64,000 nucleotides of DNA from Pomphorhynchus laevis (GCA_012934845.2 WNNJ02002407.1:32613-96612), one strand, 5' to 3'. Shown: positions 44,015-55,660, counted from the stretch's first letter. Made by a program: numbers and translations. Notes: generated by a model from the letters alone, not told the origin.

Positions 44015-46930
44015 TTATCTGAGACACCATGAGCTAGCCCGCACAAGAGCTATTCCAATGGAACGTCTATATAGGCCAATCACGTCACTGTAACGGCACT
44101 CTCTTCTCACCGCTACGTCTTTTGCTAAGCGTTTTACCAACTGTTCTGCCTCATCCCCTAATCCACCTTGTATTGACAAAATAACTGGTATAAAAGCTGC
44201 TCTTTCGATCTTGGATATCCATTTGGAGTACTTAGCATTTTTTCGATTTTCGTTATAACTGAACGCTGATCGTGGAGTCATTGTGGCATAGGAACGAGCA
44301 TGTGTATTGAATACAGAAATGTCCAAGTAGGACCGCTCAGACGGGACGCCAAACAACCCCGAACACAAGACGTCAAGACGTGCATTGCGATCTAGTGTAG
44401 TGGAAGAAGAATCGAATTGAATAGTTGTATCAACGGGAGAAAGCAGTGGCTCAGTTGTAGTTGATGAACACACCTCTGAAGTTAATTTGGCGAAAATGTC
44501 TCTGATCACATTGTGCCTTACTATCGATTTCCCTCCGCATTTGCAAGATAATGAATGAACAACACTAAGAATTCCCCACATACACATTTGCCTGAAGTAT
44601 TTAAAATTTGTCACCCATATCTGACAGAGAGACCATCGGAAAATTCTTGATTGCTTAAGCGAAACTTAGGATCATCACTAGGGCGAGCAGATAGCCAGGT
44701 CGACGCGCCCTTTCGAGCTGCATGCTTTAAAATTACCTGTTTGCAGTCGTCCACTGAATTTAACAGTGACGAAAATTTTTCGGCAGCCCGGAGATTCTTT
44801 AGTTTTCTAATTTCAAGTATTGACTGCTTTTGGATGGTATCAATGTCGCCTCCGAGACCTAACTCAAATAAGGGCTTACATAGCAAAGAAGAATATTCCC
44901 ATTCAGATTTGGTATTCTCATATGGATTTGTTATCCCCAAACCTCCCATTGAGAAAGGCAGACTTGCTATATCGCGCCAACACTTCTGTAAATTAAAACC
45001 AGTTATTTTGGGGATTATTTTATTCTGTATGAAATCTTCGAGTGAAGAAAACCATTCACATTCACACTTACATGTTCATTGTACATGAGTCCACTTATTT
45101 TGCACTGCTGCTGAAAATGATAAGAACGCTAACTGCCGTGAATCGCTAGATACTTCCATAACCTATCAAGCAATTTCAACCAGCTAATTACTTGTGTTAT
45201 TACCCAATCTTTTTCGAACGAACCAAAACCTGTGGGAGCTCTTAAAAGTTCTACACCATTAGATACGACATGAACCCCTAAGCTGGCAAGTGAATCACAT
45301 TCAAGGATAATGTTGGCGTTAACCAGATCTGTACACTGGTTGACATTAACATGAAATCCGTATTCCGGTCCTTTAGATTGCAACGATTTAAAAAAATCAT
45401 AAACATTCCCGGGTGAACCAAAACATGATACATCATCTGCATACCAACGCTGTTTTATTTGAGGATGCAAAACGCCTAATCTATGTATTAAGGGTATCGT
45501 TGCTGCCGCAAATGCTACCATTGCCAAAGGGTCGCCTTGCGTGAAACCTTCCTTTGATAACAGATAATCATCGTCAATGGCTAAGATTGGATCTAAACTA
45601 TACGTATTCTGCAGGAATCGTGCTAAAGCATGGCATATCTTTTCTATATTAAGGAGAGCTAATTTCCTATTAATTCTATTAAAAGCATTATGTGCATTAA
45701 TTAAAAGTAAACATGACGAGGTCGAATTAGCAAAGGTTTCACGCATTTCTCGCGCAACGAATTCGACGCCTCCCTTTTGACCTGCACAAAGTTGTGAATT
45801 ACCCGCAATTGACTTAATGAAAGGAGAAATGACATTTTAAAATCGTTTTAGCCATTATGCGCCTATATGCCTCACCTTTTCTGATCGGTCGAACACCAGG
45901 ATTTTTATCAAGGACAATGAGCCGACTAGCGATTAACGCTTCTGTTGAATGTTTTGGAACTCTATTACTAGCAATTCGCCTTGTCAGGTCTGCTAACGTA
46001 GAGGCCAACTGTAATGAATCCCTATCAAATGAGGTAAGCATTTGCCGCCATAATAAAGCATTAACACCCGAAGGAGCCGCAGCGCCTGTAGTGCGCTTAG
46101 CACTAAATTGAATTGCAGCTGCATCTATCGTATCGAAAAAGGAGGGATGAAAGTTATCACATTCCATGTCGATCTCCGATAATAAGGCGTCCTCACTAAT
46201 TACAGCTGCCTGTGGATGTTTCGCTTCCAGAATAGACTTAACCGATTCGTTGCCGATATAATCATTTGGACTCAAAGTTTTATTGACAGAACCGTTTTCC
46301 ACGATTCTTACTGCAGAAGATTACCTGACATTATTGATTTCACAAACAGCGACTTCCAATTGCGCTTAGAATCATATCGTGACTGGGATACCTTTAAACG
46401 TGATTAAATACATTTACCCTCCCTTACTAATTCATCAAAATTTTGGCTTTGGCAAAGAGACAGGCGACGCGACATCAATTGACGTACATATTTGATTTTC
46501 GAAGAACCTACTTTTTGTAAAATGCACTGACAAATAATTGTCACCTTCATAAGCGACGAGCCTTCGACGTCATCTTCGCGACAAGCAGTTTCAAACAATT
46601 TGTTTAGCTCATTTAAAAACATTCGGCTTTCGTTACACCTTGGTAAGTAAAAGAGATTAGGACGCCAAGTGATTACCTCTTTGAATGATTGGTGGATAAG
46701 AGTGTTTGGGAATCTATTCAAGGCAGCATCGAGGGTGTGAACCGCGTTATCCGCTATATTCATGCTTGCAAAGTGGGATACGAGTTGGTTTTCGCAATTT
46801 GCTGCAGAACAGTTAGTGCACGGCTTATTTTATTTTACACATTTGCATTGACGACATCGTGCTGAATGTCCATTACACGAGCAGCATTTTGAATCGGCTG
46901 GAATTCCTTTAGGCATCGTGATTGTATTGA
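44015..46930 (-). mobile_element. Cys-rich / RT / nuclease-like retroelement, best copy
   Basis: Four minus-strand frames give one domain order. First is an N-terminal cysteine cluster (CCSCNG, CRQCKC, CTNCSAANC) at 46925-46780. A helical region follows at 46763-46404. The RT comes next, with SPNDYIGNESV, GVNALLWRQML and SRLIVLDKNPGVRPI at 46302-45814, then SKEGFTQGDPLAM and RWYADDVSC (catalytic YADD) at 45746-45129. Thumb-like GGLGI and ASTWLSARP lie at 44949-44611. The C-terminal frame, 44614-44015, has CKCGG, LDRNARLDVL, YLDISVFNTHA and FIPVILSIQGGLG, resembling a PD-(D/E)XK-type nuclease arrangement. A few stops and shifts separate the frames. The clade is uncertain: I infer a non-LTR group with a restriction-like endonuclease. 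Confidence 0.75.
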
Positions 46931-47204
46931 CGAAATAAAGTTGTTGACTATAAAAAAATTCGATTTGTTGTCTCGTTTTTCTTTGTTAGGTGTATAATAG
47001 TTATCGACTTTGTAACAGCGATCTCAGACGATTTCAGCGCTCACAGGCGGTTTCGTAATGCGCTCTCAGGCGGCTTCGTAATGTGTTTGTAAGTGTTTGT
47101 GTATGCCAGTCGTCGATGGTTGTCACTGTATTTACTGGTAAACCACAACGGGATATTTCGTTGTGTGTATATTAGATCTTGTATGTTTATTATTAACCAA
47201 ATTT
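46931..47204. other. Upstream region of the Cys-rich retroelement
   Basis: No coding region is seen. A short direct repeat (CAGGCGGTTTCGTAATG / CAGGCGGCTTCGTAATG) lies at 47044-47081 and may belong to the element's 5' UTR. Confidence 0.35.
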
Positions 47205-47600
47205 TTTTTAAGGCCATGATGATGTTTGTATTAATAATAATAACACATCACCCATGTCTGGATTATCGTTCACATTGATAAACAGAATACCCGTCAATAC
47301 TAATTTCATAGTTAAGATATCACATGAAAGCAAAGTCTCGGTAAATGTAATGACATCAGGAAGTTCACACTGGATAAGTGACTGGATTTTACACAACATT
47401 TAAAGTGTTACGACGTGCGATTACATGTGGTAAGGCTTCTTTTGTCAGAAAATACTAGCCTACGAAAATCATCCACATATGTTACTATAAAAATTAGAAT
47501 TTGCAAAGAAGGATTGTGAAGGCGGTGGACGCTTTGAACACATGAGTTTACGATGCCTCTATGCATAATATAAAAAGTAAAATTAATTTCCAAGATACCA
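47205..47600 (-). mobile_element. LINE endonuclease N-terminal fragment
   Basis: Minus-strand translation includes KIQSLIQCELPDVITFTETLLS, then, in another frame, NYEISIDGYSVYQCER. These match the xxPDVIxLTETWL and GYxxxRxDR motifs at the start of LINE endonucleases. The rest is lost. Confidence 0.55.
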
Positions 47601-48228
47601 GACTTCAGTGATGCGAGTATTGATAATCGCTTAAGGTAGTTTCATTGAAAAAATCAGATCAAGAGGATGTGTTGCACTCTGGGTCGCTGATTTAGTATAC
47701 GTTAAATGCACTCTTCGATACGCGAAAAAAAGCAAAGACAGTTGAGTATATATTTACAGACATCATAGCAAGAGCATGTAGAATTCGAATTAAGAACTCG
47801 ATTTTTCTCTTTAGATTAAGAGTATGCTAATTGATCATTGCAGCTATAATTATCCCTACATTGTAGTAGTATATTTTAATATTAATAACTTATTGCTTTC
47901 AATGGATCTGATACTAGCTGTTATACGTCGGTATGACTGAAGCCGTAGGATCACTCGAGCCATCGAATGCTCCATTTGCCATATCACCTACAAGAGTATA
48001 TTTCGTGAAAAATAAAGAATATATGAGCTTTCGCTACTAAATCTAGTGGGTTTGTTAACATGCTGAAACCTAAAAAAATCATGTTAAAATTACGTGACCT
48101 TTATTCCTTATTTAAATACATCGTATATTATAATTAGTTGATTCCTAAAAATTGATTTTTATTTAAAATTTTAATTAGAAATTTTATCGTTATATATAAA
48201 TTATATAAAATCTTATATAATTATTTAG
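47601..48228. other. AT-rich spacer, no feature seen
   Basis: No coding region or clear repeat is seen. Confidence 0.35.
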
Positions 48229-48390
48229 AATTATTGGATCCGGATTAAAGAAACGAAGAAATTTTTCATTGATATTTAGCTAACCTCTGTTAGCATCTTC
48301 AGAAAATTACTTTAGTAATTTTGTAATTTTTTGAAGATCCTATCAGAAGTTAGCGAAATATCAAAACAAAAATTCATTTTTCTTTAAAAA
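48229..48390. repeat. MITE copy 4
   Basis: Both arms are present: AATTATTGGATCCGGATTAAAG and GATATTTAGCTAACCTCTGTTAGC on the left, and AGAAGTTAGCGAAATATCAAAA on the right. The centre TCAGAAAATTACTTTAGTAATTTT matches copy 1. The outer right end is lost in an A-rich stretch. Confidence 0.7.
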
Positions 48391-49062
48391 AAGGAATTTT
48401 CCTTTTTTTAATATTCCTTCTTTTGAAAGAAGGAATATTTAAACGAAGATGATGAGTGTCAAATTAATATCAATTTTAAACAAATTTGCGGCACTCAAAG
48501 TAGTTGACAAAGTAAAGCAAGATACCGACATCAGCGATGTCGGTATTAACGATGATGTAGTCACGTGAAAAAATGACTGAGAGATTTCCCCGTGTTTCAA
48601 TTGTGCAGTTCCTCATTATCCAGATAGTGAGCCATTCAATCAGACATTTATTGTTTTTAAATCAATATCGGGTTTATTATTAAGCATCAATTTATTGTTG
48701 CATAAAAATGCCTCCTGGTCGTGATATTTGTTTTAAAGAGTGTTATTCAAAACAATAGTGTTATTTTAAATATTTTGAAAGTGTAGTTTATAATTTATTC
48801 TTTTAATTTATTAATTATTTAATGTTTTTAATCCATTTTACAATTAATTTTGTTTTGAATGTTTCTTTTGCCATTGTTATTTCTTTTGGGTTTTTATCCC
48901 TGTTGTTTTTGGCTCTTTTATTGTTCATTGTAAATTTTAGTTTGATGGTTAGAAAAAAATAAGGCACAAATAATTGTTTGAACTTCTGCGATATGGTAAT
49001 TATTACATACCAGAAATTTTTTATATCTCAAAACGAGAGTTATACTAATCCGCGTGCATTTT
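48391..49062. other. Spacer, no feature seen
   Basis: AT-rich sequence without a supported feature; short T/A-rich runs only. Confidence 0.35.
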
Positions 49063-49361
49063 GTTAGTCATTTTAGCCAGACGCGGAAGAACGACGAAAA
49101 TCACTGCTAGATGCCGTTTCGTCATCACTATGACTAATCAGTACCACTTCCCTCTCACTGCTGGATGCAGAGGAGGACTAGCAGAAAGCAATCTACGAAT
49201 CAACTTAATTCGTTGTCAACTTGATTCGTTGATTGCCGTCTGCTAGTCCTCCTCTTCATCCAGAAGTGGGAGGAAACTGGCACTGATGAGTCATAGTGAT
49301 GACAAAACGGCATCTAGCAGTGATTTTCGTCGTTCTTCCGCGTCTGGCTAAAACGACTAAC
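49063..49361. repeat. 299-bp palindromic element with two hammerhead cores
   Basis: The two arms, of about 125 bases each, are inverted copies (GTTAGTCATTTTAGCCAGACG on the left, CTGGCTAAAACGACTAAC on the right). The centre, with AATCAACTTAATTCGTTG, is itself partly palindromic. Each arm holds a hammerhead core. On the minus strand (left arm) are CTGATTA (49141-49135), a GTCAT-AGTG-ATGAC stem II and GAAA. On the plus strand (right arm) are CTGATGA (49283-49289), the same stem II and AAAA in place of GAAA. ACTG...A before the core pairs with T..CAGT (49315-49321). A shorter copy is at 55826-55945. Confidence 0.75.
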
Positions 49362-49375
49362 AGAAATTTTTTAAA

Positions 49376-49490
49376 CCTTTGTATTCTGATGATAGTAGTT
49401 AATTATCGAAAATTCGATTTCAATAAAACCCTATTGACTCTCTCATTTGATCATTTATCCATAATTCTTAATAATTTTCATTGTTAATAC
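49376..49490. repeat. Dispersed repeat with hairpin, copy 1
   Basis: The unit CTGATGATAG-AGTTA-TATC-AAATTCGATTTCAA followed by ACTCTCTC-TTTGATCA is repeated at 50590-50700. It looks like a retroelement 3' tail: a hairpin followed by an A/T-rich end. Confidence 0.5.
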
Positions 49491-49514
49491 TATAATTTAC
49501 GATAGAATACAATT

Positions 49515-50150
49515 GCGTTAGGCCGCAAGGTGTCAATAGATTAAGTATTAAGCTGGCAACTATTGCCAATTAGCCTATTCATGGAGCGGCTTAGGCAAAG
49601 TCTGCTCAACATTAGTCGATCAACAGCTAAATAACGTACCGGCTTGCATCAGACGTAGGTATAGTCCTATCAGATCTCTCCAATGACCCAAACGGCGGAT
49701 TGCACAATTGACGAAAAGGCAAAAGAGAGTCACGGAGGCCTATTTCCTTACAACAGCAACGTTGAATCATCAATGGATATCAGGAACGGGAGATAGCCGA
49801 GCAAACAAAGTCATTTACAAAAATAAATTTGGAGCGATGAACAGGTCAACTCACCACTCACCAAAGGAGTTTTCATTGTGGTGCTGTGTGACCGAGCGGT
49901 TGTACGGAAACAGAGAAAGAGGCATCAACATCCGAAGCGGACTATACTTCATGTAGGAACGTAGAATGTCATCTCGCTGATAGGGAAGAAACTAGAATTA
50001 GTTGGAGAGATAGTTCGCTTTGGTTTAGAAATCAGTCGTAGTGACTTCTCTTCACTATTCTGGAATTGGAACTAAACTTTTGGATCAAGGTTGGACCTTG
50101 AATTATTCGGAAATTACAAACGGAAAACGACGGCAGCCATGTAAAAATGA
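49515..50150 (+). mobile_element. LINE 5' fragment with endonuclease start, RTE-like
   Basis: Near 49948 the plus strand reads LHVGT followed by NVISLIGKKLELVGEIVRFGLEI, matching the start of RTE/CFDP2-type endonucleases (xLxVGTWNVRSLxGKExELxxEMxxxxxDI). In another frame GSGT-like and LDQGWTLNYSE follow at 50060-50115. Bases 49680-49930 are an open frame that may be the 5' leader. One stop replaces the Trp of TWNV. Confidence 0.55.
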
Positions 50151-50589
50151 CGCCTGTAAACTTGTAATATATAAGTTTATATTATATATTATATAATCAT
50201 TGTAATTAAAATTTATTCATATATTTTCAAGCAATTAACAGGTAATTTTCATTTATAAATTTATACATTCGACCATTAATGGATTGCTAATCTTAACAAT
50301 TTTTTATTCTTTCATTATACGAATAACGATATTGTTACTTGTTTCTCTTTATTATATCTGCTTGCAATGAATTTGTCAGCAATGATATTTTTGGAATCTT
50401 TTTCGTAAATTACATAAACCTTATCTGGTTGTATGCTCGTAATTGCTTGTAATTTTCCCATTATAATTTCAAAAATAAACAGATATATCGAATTATTGTA
50501 CGACAACAATTAAACATTAGTTTAATTAAAAAATATATGGACATCTTCCAAAACATGTTATTTAGAGAAAATTTTTAAAACTTTTTAAA
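50151..50589. other. AT-rich spacer
   Basis: A 64-codon minus-strand frame (50509-50315, with MGKLQAITSIQPDKVYVIYEK) is present but I cannot assign it. No other feature is seen. Confidence 0.3.
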
Positions 50590-50700
50590 ATCTTATCCTG
50601 ATGATAGCAGTTAGCTATCAGAAATTCGATTTCAAAAAATATATATTCACTCTCTCCTTCGATCAATTAATAATTTTTATGAATGAACAACAAATTTATA
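50590..50700. repeat. Dispersed repeat with hairpin, copy 2
   Basis: It matches 49376-49490: CTGATGATAGCAGTTAGCTATCAGAAATTCGA, then ACTCTCTCCTTCGATCAATTAATAATTTTTAT. The hairpin GATAGC/GCTATC is intact here. Confidence 0.5.
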
Positions 50701-51103
50701 ACTCAATTGTTTTGATTAAATGTTATAACATTTTTTATAGAATGAAACGCGTCATTCTTTGCTGGTAGCAATAACGTTTGTTTCGCAATCCTTGTCTGTA
50801 CTGCGAAATTAATTTTAAATCGTAATAATTTGTTTCTGGCATCAGCTACTTATTGATTATATTCAATAATTATGAACAATTTGTTTTTTTTACAATTAAT
50901 AACATAATTAAAACATTATCTAAAACAATGTTTTAATTAAATTATTAAAATAAAATTGCAAGTTCAAATTGTAATATGTTTAACGTATTAAGTAAAATGT
51001 GAATCGATCAAATTTATGATTTAAATTGTCTTCGAAACTCAATTTATAGGTATAAACTTATATTTTAAATAATTGATTTGGATGATTAATTTTTAAGACT
51101 ATC
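50701..51103. other. Upstream region of the pseudouridine synthase gene
   Basis: AT-rich sequence immediately before the first recognised exon. No promoter element can be pinned down. Confidence 0.3.
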
Positions 51104-51541
51104 ATGATAAAAATAGAACCTGTGCGGATCTGGTTTGCGGCTAAAAAGCTGAGATTTTATCGCCTGATATTCAATTCTGAAGTAGTTTATCCTACAAATA
51201 AATGTATCAAGTTTCTCTACTTAAGTAAAAATTATCTTGTTGTCGATAAACAAGCAAGAGTTAGCGTAACCAAGGATCAAGAAAGAAGTCGTTATACATG
51301 CTTATGGGATCAACTAGAATACAAATGGCCGACTTTTGTAAACAGTCTTTGGCTTTGTCATAGAATTGATGCAGTAACTAGTGGATGCTTGCTCTTGGCT
51401 CGCAATCCACAAGCCCTTCTAAATGCGAAACTACAATTTCAACAAAGAAAAGTGCATAAAATATATTTGGCTATTGTTCGAGGATATATCTCTGAAAATT
51501 ACATAGTGATAAAAAAGCGAATCGGTCGAGATACTACATAG
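51104..51541 (+). CDS. RPUSD1: RluA/RPUSD1-type pseudouridine synthase, 5' exon
   Basis: This 145-codon frame carries the N-terminal half of an RluA-family pseudouridine synthase, which isomerises uridine to pseudouridine in RNA. KNYLVVDKQARVSVTKD, at about residue 48, matches motif I. CHRIDAVTSGCLLLARNPQA near residue 85 is motif II with the catalytic Asp (HRID). KVHKIYLAIVRGYI and IGRD follow near 120-143. A stop follows two codons after IGRD, yet the conserved half with motif III is missing here and is found at 59858-60194. Human RPUSD1 shares the layout. No GT donor is visible right after IGRD, so either splicing is unusual, a donor has been lost, or this copy is damaged. The start at 51104 is the first Met in frame. 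Confidence 0.8.
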   Translation: MIKIEPVRIWFAAKKLRFYRLIFNSEVVYPTNKCIKFLYLSKNYLVVDKQARVSVTKDQERSRYTCLWDQLEYKWPTFVNSLWLCHRIDAVTSGCLLLARNPQALLNAKLQFQQRKVHKIYLAIVRGYISENYIVIKKRIGRDTT

Positions 51542-52199
51542 ATTATGACGTCTTCTTGACCGTAAATTCAGGAATTAATTATTAAATTATGTAAATTATA
51601 ATTTAATAAATTATAAATTATTAAATTATATTAAATTATTCTTATCATTTTGGTGGTAACCCAAATGGTAAGATTTTATACATAAATATGAAAATTATCG
51701 TTATTTCATATTTAGATTCATAACAATACATTTATCTCATTTGGAAGTTCTGTAGGTATTTAGCAATTCATCAAATATTGAAATCTATTTCTCTAATAAA
51801 TATTCTGCTAATGTTTATACTAAAATACATTCGGCGTGATTAAAAATATTTAATCAATACTTATTTGATAATGCTAAGTGCATAGTACCAAGTATGTTAT
51901 AACAATATTTTTAATCCAAAATTTTATTTATTAAAATAACAATATTTTTAATCCAAAATTTTATTTATACGCAAATCATTAACTATTAATTTAATATTAT
52001 ATATTTTATAGCAATAGTCGCCCAGTATGCCGTTTAAATTGCATACAACATAATGCTATTTTGATGATTCGGGAGAGGTCAACGATGTTTGAGTGTTAGT
52101 CGATATTTAAATAGTTAATCAGAATTGCGAAGGATAAACATAAAGTTGACAATGTGCATAGTGGACGAAATAGCTTTTCACCTCAGCAAAAGATCAGTT
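51542..52199. other. AT-rich start of the presumed 8.3-kb intron
   Basis: Mostly A/T low complexity, with direct repeats such as ACAATATTTTTAATCCAAAATTTTATTTA twice near 51901-51968. Confidence 0.4.
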
Positions 52200-55000
52200 T
52201 TTATCAAACCTCCTAAGATTATCAAGATACCTAAAACCTATAACTTTTGAACAAATGGCAAGTAATTGACAGTTGAACAAGTCTAGATGCTGCCTAAAGA
52301 TTTAATTCGTAAGCTATAATGTTTTTATTCAGATTAGTTGAGAAAGATACTTAATGCATTCGATAAATGCCCTATATTTTATTCTGAAGCTACGTGTATC
52401 TAAAAATCCAAAATATTGCTTAATGAGGCCACTTACATTATTATTAATATTTCAGCAGCATACAAAAGCATAGCTTAATTGACTGGTTCACTTTAAAAAT
52501 AATTAAAATAAAATCTTCATATGGAAAAGCAGCACTCCTCATTACGTCCTTCATGTGTAATGACGCTTTATATGATGTCATTTTAGAATAGTTGTAGGTA
52601 AAGCATGTACATATATACTGAATAACAGTGGACCTAAAACGGATCCCTGAGAAACACCAATGTGACAAGGCCTAACCGACGATAGTGTATTATCAACACG
52701 CACTCTGAAGTTTCGTTAATGCAAGTAGGCCCTGATTCAATTAACGAGAGCAATAAGAAGTCCTGTGTTTGTCAGTTTCATAAGAACAGGTCATGATCAA
52801 CTCGATCAAACGCTTTTGAAAAATCGAAAAATATGATGTCGGTATCTACAGAATTCGCCTTGTTTTCTGACCAGGAACAGTGAGCAAAGTGCAAATTGGA
52901 TATAGTAGAGTGACCCTTTCTGAACCCGTGCTGCTCAGGAGCTAATACATTATTCCTACTGAAGAAATCAACCATAAAAGCATGCACAAGCCTTTCCAAA
53001 ATTCGACAGCATACACAAGTTATACTGATTGGCCTATAATTATCAACCGATGAGCGAGCACCTCCTTTGAAAATCGGATGGATTACAGACTGCTTCCAGA
53101 CATTCGGAAGAGCACCATCAAGAATATACTGTCTAAATAAGTCACACAACGGACCAAATATCGAGCTAGCCAAGCTACGTAGAGAAACAGAAGGAAGCAA
53201 GTCGGGACCCTTGGAGTTGGATGATTTTAGGCGACATAATTCTTTATAAACGTCCCCAGGCGAGATCATTTTGGAAATGTCAAAATCAATACAGGTGACA
53301 GGTGAAGCAAATGACAAAAGTGTGTATTGCTGTTCTACTCGGGAAATATTCTCATGCTCTACTACGGCTACATAGTGCGCAGAAAAACGCTCCGAGAGTA
53401 CATCAACAGTAACGTCGTCAAAATGCTGAACAATCGAAAATTTAGGTGCTCTACGACCAGGCACATACCTGAAAAGTGATCTCACATCATACAAGCATCG
53501 CTTTGCTAGAGATTTCTCAAACGCAAATCGTTTTTGCTTTTTCAAAGTATTAAACAAATTTCTCGAGTGCTTGTAATCATCATATGCACATTGACCATTC
53601 TTAAAATCTCTAAACACTGAGTTACGAGTTTTCCAAGCAGATCGCAATTCATAATCAAACCAAGGCGCCTGCTTACGGCAACCCACATGTCTAAGAGGAG
53701 AAAATTTCACCATTAAGGAGTACAGAGTATCTCGAAATTGTTGCCATGCTGCGTGTACACCTACGAGGTTAGGGTTTAGCCACTGTACTTTCGATAACAG
53801 TAAGGAGACTGCAGCGATATCAGTCTTAAAAACATTAACCTCTCGGTTATCACTAATATCTCCACTTACCCTCGAAAAGAATCTTAACTTAACAACTGCC
53901 AGGCAATGATCGATAGTCCAATCGGTGTTTCAAGCTGAACGCTGCTAACAATCTGACTATTAGAGCATAAGCAAAGATCCAACATAGAACTATTGTCCTT
54001 TGCGAAACGAGTGTTACTGCAGACATGTTGACTAAGACCACAGTAAGTGATACTCTCTAAAAGTGCACTAGACTAACCATCACAACTAGAGAGCGCTGTA
54101 TATGTATTCCAATCAACACTAGGCATATTGAAGTCACCAATCACTAACGTACTAGTATTGTTTAGAGTATAATATTCTAACTCGTCAATAAGCCTACTCG
54201 TGGCAGCCAAAGGTGTACGATACACTACCACTACAACTGGCGTTGCATTAGGAAATCTAACCAGACCCCACAAACTCTCGACTTTACCAGAGGAAGAAGA
54301 ATGCAAAAATGTGATATTGACATCATTACGTACATAAAGTACCACTCCCTTACCTATACCACCTTCCCGATCCCTTCGAAAGAGCGTATAACCATGTATG
54401 GAAATCTCGTCATCAACTACATCACCATGCAGCCAAGATTCGCTAATTCCGACTATACTAGGCTTGTTTTGGTCAACACGAAATCTCAGTTCATCTATTT
54501 TACGCTTTATACTACGGATATTGCAGTATAGTATATTACAGCTATGTTTTTTATCACTTCAAATAGTATTTCCACGCATTGTCCTGAATAGATCAGATTC
54601 CGATGAACTAAAAGCTTGATAATCTTTTGTTGACTCTGTTCTGCATGTTGTTAAGTTCAAACAATTTAATGATTGCAAAGCAGGTTTGTTAGGATTAGCT
54701 GCTACATCTATTGTCAGCACCGCCGTACCATAATTCACAGTAAGGGCAGATGCACTGCTGTCTGGTTGGACTGTAGCCCTTTCACTCCATGTCCTCTCAA
54801 AACGGGTAGGAGCCGAACAGTTATTGCAGCTCCAAACATTTGTCATCGCTTCTTGGGTACACTTTGCCAGATAACTTGTGTCTGGTGACTTAACTGGCGA
54901 TTAGACGAAATCCGACCCGGTCTCAGCGACGCATTGGTGATTCCGTCTGACTGTTGATACGCAAAATCCACAAGTGAATCGTCTCGAGAGCAAAGTCTGG
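52200..55000 (-). mobile_element. CR1/Jockey-type LINE, large broken copy
   Basis: On the minus strand, a possible ORF1 remnant lies at 54846-54559 (SCNNCSAPTRFERTW). The endonuclease follows, with ISESWLHGD and LFRRDREGGIGKGVVLYVRND, then YRTPL and VIGDFNMPSVDW (about 54500-54073). A degraded block comes next, then a 311-codon frame (53713-52778) with FRYVPGRR, SKGPDLLPS, WKQSVIHPIFKGG, DNYRPISITCVCCRILERL, APEQHGFRKGHSTISNL and IIFFDFSKAFDRVDHDL. It continues into GVSQGSVLGPLLF near 52650 in another frame. It differs from the 28-kb and 36-kb LINEs but resembles the 5.0-kb fragment. It lies inside the presumed intron of the pseudouridine synthase gene, antisense to it. Confidence 0.85.
52778..53713 (-). 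CDS. LINE RT domain, longest open part
   Basis: An open frame of 311 codons covering the region before the RT (YDYELRSAWKTRN-like, RNLFNTLKKQKRFAFE) and RT motifs 0 to 2a, ending at FDRVDHDLF before the catalytic ADD motif, which is lost. It is the coding core of the 52.2-55.0 kb LINE. Confidence 0.85.
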   Translation of the reverse strand: MVKFSPLRHVGCRKQAPWFDYELRSAWKTRNSVFRDFKNGQCAYDDYKHSRNLFNTLKKQKRFAFEKSLAKRCLYDVRSLFRYVPGRRAPKFSIVQHFDDVTVDVLSERFSAHYVAVVEHENISRVEQQYTLLSFASPVTCIDFDISKMISPGDVYKELCRLKSSNSKGPDLLPSVSLRSLASSIFGPLCDLFRQYILDGALPNVWKQSVIHPIFKGGARSSVDNYRPISITCVCCRILERLVHAFMVDFFSRNNVLAPEQHGFRKGHSTISNLHFAHCSWSENKANSVDTDIIFFDFSKAFDRVDHDLFL

Positions 55001-55249
55001 GCATCCTTTGTCGGCACAACAACAAATGATCAAACTTTGCAATCTGGAGAATCACATGCAACCTCATGACGCGAGAATTTAGATGACTGATCATCATTTT
55101 GAAGTTGTTCACCTTGAGCAACATTTTTAACATTTTTACGCTTGTATCCCATTGATTAGAACGGAGTTCTAATTGTAGATTGCAAATATTGTTTCCTCTT
55201 GATGACGCCTGAGAAAAAGCTTATATTTCCAGCAATTGTATGTATATTA

Positions 55250-55660
55250 GATCTCAATCTTTATTATGGAATAGCCGATTGCAGTTAACAGACTGGAAAG
55301 CACTAATCTGACGAAGGATAAGTTTTTCTAAGACCGCTAGCTGCAGATATTGGAGACTAATTGTAATGTAGTTGGATTGCTCCGAATTGTCATATTTCTT
55401 AAAACTTATGTGTATGTTCATTCTAATCGAATCGGGTGTTAGGTAGCATTTGATCAATGAATTTCTGAAGGATCTGACAAAGGATAGTATATTACAGTAA
55501 AAAAATTGTTTAGAAGTATCGAGGAAATTTGATCAGAACCTGAAACGGCGTTGTGGGTTAGCGACCATCCATTCTGTGAAGGAATGTAGATCCTTTATAA
55601 TATCAGTAAATCTGGGCAAATTGAACTTCCAATATGAGAGGTCATTTATAATTGTGAACT
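55250..55660 (-). mobile_element. LINE RT fragment
   Basis: Minus-strand frames read AVSGSDQISSILLNNF near 55545, then SEQSNYITISLQYLQLAVLEKLILRQI near 55310-55390. These correspond to xxGPDxISxxLLK and NYRPISLTSxxxKVLEKxIxxxI of LINE RTs. They lie in different frames, so it is an old fragment separate from the 52.2-55.0 kb copy. Confidence 0.6.

Noticed and set aside
50315-50509. 64-codon minus-strand frame starting near MGKLQAITS
   Set aside because: Looks protein-like but I cannot assign it and see no splice context.
49380-50620. CTGATGATAG...TATC.GAAA hairpins at 49385 and 50600 as hammerheads
   Set aside because: The hairpin GATAGC/GCTATC uses the conserved GA of the core, and no stem I partner is visible, so the resemblance is probably accidental or that of a retroelement 3' hairpin.
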